64,000 nucleotides of DNA from Rhyzopertha dominica (lineage: Eukaryota; Arthropoda; Insecta; Coleoptera; Bostrichidae): positions 29,445,786-29,509,785 of the forward strand of contig QCXZ01000041.1 of NCBI GenBank assembly GCA_025024175.1, written 5' to 3'. The notes under the pieces are model-generated. The model saw only the letters and a program-made list of their open reading frames with translations, was not told the origin of the DNA and did no database searches. The position numbers were made by a program, and so were the translations under genes. Shown here in pieces: positions 11,539 to 24,400 of the stretch. Numbering within the stretch: position 1 is the stretch's first letter; every line of letters begins with the position of its first letter.

Positions 11539-14500
11539 TTTATTTTCGACAGGATACACTCCCAATTACAGTAAATATAGAGAAAGCCTGAGTACACAGG
11601 AATATAAAAAATAAACAAACTATAGTTTCATGCACCCAACAACAAAAAAATTATAAATTAGTCACAAGATATTTAACAGGATCCTATATAAATTCTTAAC
11701 TCGAAATTAATATCGTCCCAGTCCGATACCAGACTGAAGTTGACGCACATAGTTGTTAACGGAGCTCTTGATAGTATATTGCTGCGACTGGTCCTGCACT
11801 AGAATGTTGGAGCACGTCTACGGTTAAACTGGGGGACGGTAAACATGAGTTTTGACAAAATATTAGGGCAATCCAATTGATTGTGTATGAGCTTCTAGAG
11901 AAACTTGACACTGAATACGGTTCTAAGGGTTTGGAGAGAAACAAAGCTAAATCTGGCTAGGAATACTGATTGGTCTAAGCCTGTATCGGGATAAACTCCG
12001 TCCACGATAAAAGCTAAGAATTTCTGAAAGTGCCATTGAACAAATCAAGCCACAATGAACCTTCTAGACATGGCACAAAATTATTAAGCAAACATACTCC
12101 AATTTAGATCGTATTAGACAGTAATATAACAAATGTAATGCTTTAACGTTTTTAAAGTCACGACAGTTTATGTATATTAAAGGCTAGTAGTTTAAAAGCA
12201 TCTTAAACTGTTTCCACTATGTTGATGTTAAAAATACTTTTTTCATCAAAAATGATACCAAGATCTTTGAAATGCGTAACACGTTGTAGTCACATTGTCA
12301 ACGCTGTAGTAATGATATGTGGGAAAAAGTTTGCGAGAATAAAAGATAGAAACACATTTGTTAATGTTGAGAAGGAGTTTGAATGCGAGCACCATTGAGA
12401 TAAAATCTTTAAATCGTGTTGTAAGGCTAAATACCAGTCAGATGGGGGAGCAACATTGCAGAAAATCTTAAGATCATCAGCGTAAAGGAGCTTTTGACAC
12501 TTCAAAACGTTAACACTGATAAAAATATAAAAAATAAAGGGCCTAATGTTGATCACTAAGGGACTCCAGATATCACAACAAATGAGGTAGATTTAAAATT
12601 ACGATAGTGGACAAACTGGTGTCTATTATGATGATGAAACTAAGAGAAGTAATGCGGGAGAGAATCCAAATGTTTCGTGCTTACCTAAGAGAATGTTGTG
12701 ATTCACAGTATTAAATGCTTTGCGAAAGTCGGTGTAAATTACATCGCCCGTGATCAGCACTTCAAGGCTTCAGCTGTGAACAAGGTAAAACAATGAGATT
12801 TGAAAGTGTCGATCTTTTAGCTACAAAACCGTGCTGATATAAAGAAATTAACTCACTGATCTGAGCAAGTCGATGTTTGTGAAGGATAGACTCAAAGACC
12901 NTTGCAAACCAGCACAGCAGTATTANTGGACGATAACTGATTACTTCTGATCGATCTCCTTTCTTAAAGATAGGGTAAATGGAAGTCGTTTTCCAAGTCA
13001 GAAAAAAATGGAAGTTTTAAGGATTAAGTTGAAAATAATGTAGAGGGGAGAAACCAATGAAGCAGCACAGTCTTAGGCGCTAAAACTCGGAATCTCATCC
13101 ACTCCTGATGTAAAGGAGTCAGTTCTAAGAGTAGACAAAATGTCGATTTTAGACATACATTTTCTTGTACGAGCATTACGTTATTCGTATAGGATGTCAG
13201 AAACATCTGAAGGAAGGTAAACACTTTGAAAATAACAGCAAAGGCATCCGAAATGGCTTAAGAGGAGTCGATATCAATGCCATTAGCATGCATAACCCCA
13301 GATACGAGAATTCCCTATTTTGTTATTGACAAACGACCAGAATTTCTTTTATCTCTTTGCAGGTGATTTTCAATGGTGCGTATATGGTTGTGGTATGCTT
13401 TAGTAATAACGGTTTGGTCATGCAGTTTTGAGATGCCTGATAATCTTTAAACTAATTGTATTAGTTTATTTTTGTCACGCGAAATATCAAATGTTTTTAT
13501 TTCATTGCCCGTTATCTTAGCTTTACTGAGTGTTAAATACTTGTAGAAGTACGCTCATCGTCGTATCATCCTTATAATGAACAGACAACTCCACTTTAAT
13601 GCCCGAGGGTTAAATTTAAAAAGGTCCGCAACCCTACGGTACACAGTACATTTTCACATCAAAGGAGCTCCGAACAACTGTTGCATCTCAATTAAAGAAC
13701 TTTTAATTATGAAGTTGTACAAAAGCACGTTTCCAAGTCTCTGTTTGTATTGGACGTCCTTATCTCATAACCTGAGGTTACAATTACCAGCTAGAACTTT
13801 CGCAGATTATTATATAGGAGTGAAAGTTACTATTTAAATTATTTCCCCATTTTCTCACCATAAAAATATCCATTCTGTGCTGTAATTATCTACTCTTCTA
13901 GACTGATTTTCCAACTTTCTCCTTTACAGGAAGGGATGGGCCAACTAAAAATAGTTCCAGGCGGCCTGCGTCTTGACGGAAAGGCTTTTGTGATGGGCAG
14001 CCTAATAGCTAGCAATATTAGCTCTAGGACAGGACAACCTATTGTAGTAGAATCTAGCAAAAGATTAACGCTTTCTACTAGAAATTATAATGGCAGATTA
14101 GAAAATATGATACATATTGGTAAGTTATTAAGTATTACATTTGTGTAGTGAGGTATGTGATTAACTATTTTAATATTTATCGTATGTGACTAGGTTTAAG
14201 TATAATTTTTTAATTTAAGGTTAAAATATAAAGTAAACTGTATAGTATCAGTAGCAATTAAAAAAGCATTTTCAAATCATAATCTTTAAAAGATGTAAAC
14301 ACCAATGGTAATAATTTCGCTCTTTCAATTATAAAAAACAGGATGTTTCAACAATGCTTTGTTTAACGGTTATAGTTAATTTTACGGTATTTGGCAATAT
14401 ATAAAACAAACGTAGCGGATTAGGTTGAGAACAAAAATAAAATTCACATCGGTGCTGGTCACCTGGTTTAATTCTATAGTCCATTTAAGTAATCACGACA

Positions 14501-17500
14501 TCAAGTCATCAATTTTTGTTACTAAATTATGACGTACTCGAGCATTGTATACAGGGTGATCAGTTAAGGCTGTACAGAGGCTGTATCTTGGAAAATAATC
14601 GTGCTAGAATCTTGAGATAAATTGTTTTTAAACAAATATGGCCACACTAGGGTTGCCAACGTTACTTGTGAGGTAACTTCAAGCGGCGATGGAATATACC
14701 ATGATACTAAGACTAATAAGATATGCTCACGAGCAGTTGGCAACGTTGGTGAATGACGTCAATCCGTGACTAGTGCGATAACTGATAAGTATCATCCTAG
14801 AGACTACATTTTTTGACATTTTACAAAAATGGGAGTGGCAGGCATAGCCTCGTCGCGAGGGCTAGCCTTTGCTTGTCAGGCAAACTTTATAATAAAGTAT
14901 CTTAAAATCTATTTCAATGTTTTCCGTTTAGTTTGCGCCATTACATTTCTACTACCAATATGAGTACATCTGACGAAAAATTGTTCTACATTTACTCAGT
15001 AAAATCATTTTCAAAACTCCTGTGAAAACTTATCGCAGGATCATAAGAATTAAACGTTTTGCTGAAACCACAGACATTAATACAGCAACTTAATCATGTA
15101 GGGTTAGCGGCGGAATTTCGAAAAAATATAACGTTATTTTATCGAACTTGCACAAAAGCGTTGAGCATGGATATATTTAACTTTATAGAAGAAGTCCGCC
15201 ACGCTTGCAAAACTGATAGAACTAGCCGCGGAGTTAGCCGTGCAGATTTCGCGTACTGTAGACTTGTTTCGCACATTATCAAATACCGGCGACTCACATT
15301 AAGCCACGATTTCTTCTCATTTTGATTGATTGTTTAATTTGTTATCTATTAATAACTAACAGTGGCATATCTCCCGTAGGAAAAGATCGCTTCGAGTGCC
15401 TGACAAACAACTTTAAAATAATGGACGATCGAGGAGCGTCCCTTTTCTCAGTGAACGATCAAGAAGTCTTCCTAGGTGCTGAGACACTCCGGGTAACCGG
15501 AGAAGGTGGCACTGTTTTCAGTGGTTCTGTCCAGACTCCCCTGGTACGAGCAGAATCCGGCCACGATTTAAGGTATGGTCCCAAACACTTTATTAGTCTC
15601 AGATTATATTACATACTGCAAAAAGTTTAATGATTATCCCTCAAGCCTTCCTAACAAATCATTGGAATAACTAAACTTATTGAGGTAGTTTTCAAAATAC
15701 ATTGTATGCAGTGTTTCACTCTTTATACATCCAGTATATTGCTAAACTATTTTGTTAAGTATACTTTCCTCCAAAGGGAGATAGCATCCGCTAAAATTAC
15801 ATCCCTGAAGATGGTGCTTATTACATATCTCCGAAACTATCAATGGTGTTTTGGAAATATACTAATATTTTGACGGGGTTTCGGTGTAAAATTTTCGAAC
15901 TTTTATCTAGATACGATTTTGTTAGTTATGAATGAAAATACGTAGTTTTAAAATCATAGTCATAAAAAAGGTCATCTTGTTCGAACCGAATAGTATAAAG
16001 GTTTTCCTGTTAAAATTAAATTTAACAATTCGCTACACACCTCGTTTGATAAATACTTACTTGCTCCAGATTAAGTCATCTTGCCTTACTGCTAGGTAGG
16101 TTTACTTGAGCATAAAAGGTATAGTATATTTCGTGAGCTGCATTTAAAAAACCTGGCATATCTTTTGTATGCAATACCGCAGTTAGTACACTTGACAAGT
16201 TACATAACAAAAAAAACCTTATATTTTGGAATTCTGTTTCATAAACGTGTCATAAAACGTAATTTGTGTTAATGAACTCGCTAAACTTTTCAGTTCTTCT
16301 GGCAAAGGTTAATCTACATTAAAATCGAAAGCATATTGAAGGTACAACGCACATTCCAATAAGTGTATGCTTTTGCAATTTTCTGGTTGTAATTTTCACA
16401 TTTTTGTGCACTAGTTTGCGAATTAAATGAACTACTATTTGAAAAACAAGAATTGAAATAAAATAGAGAAAAGAGAGTTGGCACCTGTCAGCCTACAGGA
16501 AATTTCCTTTACCAACATAATTTATTTATTTTATTCATTTATTTATGGATTTAATTAGTTTTATTTACTAGCAATTTAATGCGACTAAAGATAATTTTCA
16601 AAACGTATTACTAATTGATTACAAACGTTTAGCTCAGTTTAAGATTAGTAATGCCATGAATTGTTTTAAACATTTCGACGGTAGTATTTATAAATTGAAT
16701 TTAAAACACAAAATTTTAATGTTAGCTGTCTTCCAAAAATAGCTGTATGGCTTCTAAATTCTATTTCTTGAATCAAAAGACGTAATAGTAAATGTGCACA
16801 CAAAGCTGCTGAGAGCATTTTTCAAATCAGGTAGATTTATTATTTTGCATTACTAAAACCTAAATAACAAGCTTTAATTCTATGAAGTTGTAAGCCTCAT
16901 AAATATGTATACATACAAACTAAATAGCATATTGTAGTAGAATGAACCTATCTACCTACCTGAAAATGGCCAAAACTAGTTTTTACACGTAAGATTTTTT
17001 TATTACACTAGCACTAGATAAACCATGTATAGCACTNTACAATTTAAAATTTATTGGAAAAGTGATTTCACAAGTTTTTTAACCCCNTATATCGACTAGG
17101 TAATGTAATTTATATGAAATTGACATTTAAGATTTTTTGCTTTTTAGCAAATATCAAAAATTTATTTATTTATTATTAGAAATGCACTAATTCTAGTTTA
17201 GCGCATTTTCCACTTCATTTATGAACAAAAGGTGTCCTCACCTTTCTGCATCTGATGAGCGATAATCAACATGTACTTGACCCCCCTCGTCCCCCATTCC
17301 AAGTTTTTCAAATATTTTGTAAACGCCTCAACGGATGGGACGGTTTAGATAGGTATTGGCCTAACCATGATCAACATTTCCTTTTTTTGTGTTCTATAAT
17401 TAATGTATGTTCCGTACATAAAATGAAATTATATACATTTTGAGGATACAAAAACTATGAGCTAAAGTGTCTTTCACCGAAAGGGCTTTTTAATCTTGTT

Positions 17501-18433
17501 TCTTTTTATGGGGTCACATCTTATCCATTAGTCGCTGATCGTAACTGATTGTAACTAGCCCGCTAAAAATAACACCGAGTTTCAAAAATATTGTATTACT
17601 AACCAAAATTCGTTCGCCATACTGGATCGACCATTTTGGGTTTTGAAAATCCGATCTCAGTATCGTGATCAGCGACGTCGAAATTGTAAGTATACTAAAA
17701 TTTATGGAATTCGAGTAACGCCTTATTTCTTTCCGATCACTATATATGAACGCTAATTTGCAGAAGTTTCCTATATTGGAATAATAGGTATTTGACAGAA
17801 ACAATCAATCCGAAACAACAGAAGACTGAATAAGGTACAAATTAAATATTATATACAATCCATTTTAGGTTATCTTGTTTTAAAATGCACCCCATTTAGA
17901 CGTCCCGTCAAAAAATTTACTACCTGCCAATATAAAAAGATCTGCGGTGCCCACTAAGAAGTAGGCGTATTAGGGCTTTACGAATGAATTAAGGTATCCA
18001 TTGTAAGAGCAATGGACTGAATTGTTTTACAAAAATCTTGTCGCCGATTAGTTTTGATATCAGTTCACTCACATGTAGTAGTAGAACTTTTATATTAATA
18101 ACTATTTCTTTCAGTCTACTATCAAATAACTATTGTGTTTTATACATTAGTATACTCGTTTGTATACATAAACATACAGCGTCCGGCAGCAAAAACGCTA
18201 TGTAAGTTGTGGTGGTGATACGCAGGCACAGGCAATGAGGTCAGGTCAGGTCAAAAATAACTAGAGTGTGAAAACGCTCCGCTATATTTTTTTTACATAA
18301 ACGCTATGTAATAATAGTGATTCTAAAAATGACTACAAATTAGGGAACCATATATGTGGTAGCGTATTTATCTTATACATAGAAAATTTTTAAAATATAT
18401 AACTTGTACATGTTCATTACTTTATTATTATTA

Positions 18434-18491
<58 letters not shown>

Positions 18492-21400
18492 GATCATCAT
18501 TATTATTATTACTGCATTCCAATAATTATGCAGCTTTCAGCAAGCTTTGCGTGAAATACTAAAACAATGAGTGGCAGGAAGTACTGTTACGTGGAAGCGT
18601 TTGAAAGGTTGTCGACCCTAATAGAAGCTTTCGTCAGTAGGAAATGCACTACTTTGGTCTATATGTGTAAATTAACTAATTTTACACCATTTACGATTGC
18701 CGAATTTACAACCACGACTACAACAGTACTGGTTAGAAATTTGTTTGAAGATGAACCTTATATTCTGTCCAAGGTAGGATATCAGATTTTTTTGCTCATT
18801 TTTTAATCAAACTGGGCAAAATACCAGATTAAACTAACTTCTGCCTCACCTTAGTTCCTGATGCAGATGTGGTATGTTCAAGCAAATATAAATGTTTGTC
18901 TTTAACATGAGCATTATGCTTTACATGTAGATGCTTACATTAAAATTTTGAGAACATAGTGACATAAATATTTAAAGTGCGTGTTACACAATACATACTT
19001 ACCTAAAGCATCGGCAAGGCTTAAACATAGTGCAACTTAGATACATCTAAATACTTTGCAACTTCATTGGCGATATATATATATATATAATAATTACTGA
19101 AGATAATCTTTGCTGAGACATAGTTTCTTGAATAATTTTTGATTAAATTATGTTTGAAGATCTTTCCGCCGGAGCTACTGTCATATGCAGAGTTAAGACT
19201 AACATATAAGCTATAATTATTTCTGAAAAGCTACTATCACTTCAATAAAAAAAAATCAATTAAAATATCAAAAAATATCAAATCTTTAACGGTACTAATT
19301 TTTGAAATACTATTTTTAGAAAAAAATCCTAAATGTTAATATTTGAGAACAAATACGTCCAGAAATGAAATTTTGCGTCAGTAGACATAACAAGCTTTCG
19401 ACCACAGCGCGCTGTATGTTAAATCGTCAATTAGTACAAAAAACACAAAAAGTATAGTTTTTACGAGAAACTGAGTGTTTAGTGGTGCCACGATGAGTAA
19501 AAGGATCTAGGCTTGCCCCTGTGAACCACCATTACGCATATATTCCTCCACAACACACAATGCAGACCGTACCGTACAATTGCGACTACTAAAATGGCAC
19601 GTATACTACAATCGATCGATACACCTTGTGCCACCGTACCCCTGCCACAACTCACCCCGTATCAACATGCAAATTCGTATGTATGAACTATGTATAATTT
19701 CCCTTTTTCAGATACTGCAACAAACTATTAAACTGAAATGTCATTTGCTAAAAATACGCCTGTCTTAGCAAAACTAAGAAGAGTACCTAACTCCCTTCCC
19801 AATAATTATATTGACGAAGGTAACGGAAACGTTGCTTTCTATTTGCTCTTCTATTTCAAAAGGAATCTCGTAGATATGCACATACAGGGTCGTTGCAGAG
19901 TATGGACCCAGCAGGATATTTCAGGTTCTGTTCGACCGATTTTTCTGAAGTTGTGCATGAGCCTATGGGTAATTAAAATACATATTCTGGAATCTTTTCA
20001 ACTACGTGTCAGCTCTCGATTCTGAGATATGGGCGCAAGTTGCATTTTTTTAATGAGAAGGGGAATCAAAAGGCACGTCATTGAAAAAGAAGTTTTTCCT
20101 GATTTCAAAAATGTATCACACTTGTACAATTTATTGCTTCTGAGTTGAGAAAAGTGTGATAACAAACTAGGGTCTTGTTAAAAACCATATTTGTTATTGC
20201 CAAGTAAGAACAAAAACTACAGGTTTCCTCATTTTCCTCGTGACTGGTGATAATTTTCATTCACTTTGTTATTTGCAATCGCAATGCCTCGAAATTTTAA
20301 TGACGATTGGTTATGGAGGTAAAAGGCGAAGTTATTCGGAAGTGCACTCTACAATGCAATCCATGAAGATCGTGAACCAATTGCCATATCAACAGTTATT
20401 AAAACATTGCAACATTTTGACGAAAGTGGCGGTGTTAAAAATCGTCAAAAACCAGGGCGTCCAAAGGAAAGTAGCTTGAATGTCCCTTTAGATGCGCAAG
20501 AGAATCCCAAGTGTTCCTAACAATAGCGTGCTCTCACTCTACGTATTAGCAGAAGATCGGTTCATAATATTTTGGAAAAAAGAGAAGTTTCATCCATACA
20601 AAATTCACTTACTACAAGAACTGAGCGAAGATGATTTCGATCGTACAACAGAATTTTGCGAAACTACGATGAACGTGATACATGAAGATAGAAACATTTT
20701 AAATTGGATTATGTTTTCTGATTAAGCAACTTTTTGCCTCAATGCTAATGTGAATAAACATAGTTGCAAATATTGGTCGGACACAAATCCATATTGAATG
20801 GAACAAGTCCACACACAGCACCCTCAGAAAGTGAATGTCTGGTGTGGTATTATCGGTGAGCACATTTTTGGGCTTTTTTTTTTAATGTGGTCAGGTATTT
20901 ACTGCTCTTGCGTGAACACATTATACAGAACTTATTCGCCTATTCCCTAATCGTGAAAATGTTGCGCGTTCCTCTGAACAGATATGGTTTCAGCAAGATG
21001 GTGAACCGCCCCATTTTGCAGTCAACGTTAGTGGATATTTGGATGCAATATTTCCAGAGAGATGGGTTGGTTGGCGCCGAGCGATGGAATGTCCAGCACG
21101 TTCCCCTGATCTGACACCGCTTGATTTTTCATGCCAGAAAAATGATATTTATGCTGATTGGTCACATATAATGCAGAAGATTTAAAAGGACGAATCAGGG
21201 CAGGAATCCAGAACTTATCTCCAAATATGCTACAAGGAACGTTAGAAAACTTTTACTCAAGGCTGCATTACTGCCAGGAAGTAAATGGGAAACATTTTGA
21301 GCATTTTGTAATGTAAGTCTGAAAAATACAGCATTTTTCACGGAATCATGTTTTTTTTGGGTACCCTATTTGCAATAAATTGATTAAATTACACGAAAAT

Positions 21401-24400
21401 TATCACCAGTCAGGGAAAAACTGTAATACCTGGCTTTTTTGTCATTTTAGCGATAAAGAAAATTGTTTTAATTCTTTTCGTTCTTTGTCAGCAGGCTCAA
21501 TTATTGCATTTACACTTTTCTCAACTCAGAAGCAATATCCTTTTCAATGATGTGCCTTTTGACTCGCCTTCCCATTAAAAAAAATCAACTTGCGCCCATA
21601 TCTCTGAATCGAGAGCTGACACCAAGCTGAAGAGATTCCAGAATATACTTTTTGTTTACCCATAGGCCCATACACAATTTCAGAAAAATCGGTCGAACAG
21701 AACCTGAAATATCCTGCTGGTTCCATACCTTGTATCGACCCTGTCTATAAGTATGCAGTTTTTGGAAGCGATTGAGTAACAAGTACTTGCATGTTTGTAT
21801 AGATAAAGTACCGTTATTTCAACCACCAATTAACCTTGAACCGATGAAAAAGGTCGCTTGACCTGGTAGATACGAAGGTTTAGCTTTTCAAAAGCGAGCG
21901 GTGAGTTTGCCAGCTTAAATTCAGCAAGGTGTTCCTTTAGCTACCCTTACTGTGTATCGTGGTCAAACTCCGAAACACCTGCCGCTTCGCGAATATTAAT
22001 TCCGACTTATTCTTATGAATTTTACGGGAATCAAGTTGGCGTGTACAATCTCCTCGCACAATCTGTTTCCCCTATTAAATCGTTCCGTGGATCCGGCGTT
22101 TTATGGGTAGCGGGTGCATTTCTTCTGCGGGCCTCGGATCCGCAACAGATGTGCTTCCACTCGTATAAAATATATGATGGCGCCGTCAAAATGCAAATCC
22201 GGACACTTGGACTACACTGCTCGGTAGGAAAACTTCGTTACAATAAATATACATCTTAAGTCGCGCCGTTAAAGTGATTTATTGGCAGGCGCAGCCGTGA
22301 AAATAAAACTAAATTTTCTTTCGTCAAGTCCACTGTTTCGATAAATCACTGATTGAGCAAGAACCCATTTCCATTCCATCAATCCGTTCGATTTCGTAGA
22401 AGCAACGCTGTTCTTCTGGCGAGTGCATATTGTATAATGGACGGCGACGCTTGGGTATGAAATTATTAAACACGGTGATGATAAGCATGCTATTTTGGTT
22501 TGAAGGCTTCCGTGGTTGTTGTCGATGACATGTTGTTTTCCGGTCTGGTTCCCACGTTGGTTATTAGACCTTGACGTTTCAACACTCATGTCGGTGTCTT
22601 CCTCAGAAGAGCTACTTCTGAGGAAGACACCGACATGAGAGTCGAAACGTCAAGGTCTAATAACCAACGTGGGAACCAGCCCGGAAAACAACATGTCATC
22701 GATAAGNATGCTACTTCAATTTTAGAGGTGCAGAGGANTTTAGGTTTTACGACAGTTTGTTTCCTAAAATGTGCCGATCCCCAATTTAACGCGCTAGCCT
22801 ATACAAGTACCCTTTCTATAAATTTATATCTGTGAAACATGTACAACAATGGTACCTACCTCTTTAAATACATTTCTTACAGTATAGTCACAGATTAAAA
22901 ACAATTAACCACATGCGAAACAATTGCCGGCTCCTTTGATCTTTCGCAAAAGGTTTCTTTGGCCTTGGGGTAGACGTCCCTTTAATGGGTAAGGTGATCA
23001 ACCGTCCTTATTTAGCCTGGACGGGTTTGTATTTTTGTTTATGAGTCAGTATTCAATATGATATCCGGATATGTCCGGATTTTCAAAATTTTGTTTGGAT
23101 TTGTCTAGTTTTTTTGGCTAAAAATTTGCACTTGATATTTTACTTTTTCATTGTTGCCAGTGTATTCTCGTGCAGTTTCATGGTTTCATCTGTCATATTG
23201 GTGTCAGCCTCAGACATCTTATCTATTATTACATCCTACGTAGGTTGTGCTATTATGTAGATTTTTATTGCACGAGAAAATATTGTGACCTGTGACGACC
23301 CGTACCTAAGTCGTCATATTGCTCGTTGGTAGAGCAGCGAGTCTGTGCTCTGTGCAGTAACGTACAGTTGTGACAAAGTGAAAAGTGAATGGCGATTAAC
23401 GTGATGTGTGGCAAATGACAGGTCCAATTGTTTATTCGCATTTCAAGAGAAGCGATACGCTCTCCGGTGGCTCTATGGTGAACTAGTTTCTGCCGCATTA
23501 TTTCCTAACCACACTTTTATATCCGTTTGTTTACCATTAATTTTGATTGATTTTGTGGTTGGATCGTTTTTACGTTTTTTATGTGTTGATTGTTTTAATT
23601 TAGTGTTAGTAATTTTATTTTTAAAAACAAAAACGAACGCTCTAAACATCTAATAACAAACACTGTTGTGTACCAGTGTTATTCATGGGCCAAAAAAAAC
23701 ACTGGAAAGAAATTAAGTTTTCATAGATTTCCTCAGGAATTGCTAGGCAAGTTTACGTAGAAAATGAGATGGGGAAGCATTTAATGGACCAAAGAAGAGC
23801 TTGGATATTGAAACTAAAAATTGGTGAGCAGGTGTCCAAATCTATGAAAGTGTGCTGTCTTCATTTTAACAATGATGATTATTTTAACAAAAACTCGCAG
23901 TTGCAGATCTGCAAAAGATACCCTCGTATTTTCTATAGAAAAAAAATGTAATAACATATAAATTTTAAAAATATTTATCGAATTTTGCATTCTAAATATT
24001 TTAAAAGAAATATTTCATTTTAATTCCAGGGTTAGCCACAAATATATTGCATCGTCCTTTAGTTCCAGCTTTACAGGTGCAGCACATTTGCTTAATTAGA
24101 GCAAACCGATTGCAAATGGTTATTTCTCCCTTTATTTCATAAGGATCTGACTGCAGGGCACTAGTTTTCAAAGAAATAGCGTACACTTTTAAAGAAAAGT
24201 TTGATTATATGCCCTGCATTAACAACTTATTCCCCTTCAAGAACTGATCTTGAATTGGCATTATCACCAATGTAAGTAATGTAGTCCATAAGGCGGAGGT
24301 TTATTTAAGCCATATTTGTCCTAAAAATAACAAAAAGGTAAAGTAAATCACAGAAATTTAGTATTTAATTATCACAGTGCTTTCCCAACAACGGGGATTT

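Larger units (their letters stand above)
8247..13929 (+). other. Sarcoglycan intron 1 (5.7 kb)
   Basis: It holds a foldback (8861-9048), a Helitron-like element (9108-10190), a (TAA)n tract (11466-11539) and a LINE relic on the minus strand (about 11540-13430). The parts 8247-8860, 10191-11465 and 13431-13929 show nothing I recognise. Confidence 0.8.

Noticed and set aside
11409..11618. Minus-strand poly-Leu frame
   Set aside because: It is produced by the (TAA)n microsatellite at the LINE tail.
22269..22835. Frames on both strands sharing [12 protein letters not shown]
   Set aside because: They arise from the two arms of the palindrome and contain stops or N bases soon after; no protein family recognised.
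23315..23390. tRNA-like stretch GCTCGTTGGTAGAGCAGCGA
   Set aside because: An A-box-like motif only; no B box or T arm follows at the right spacing.
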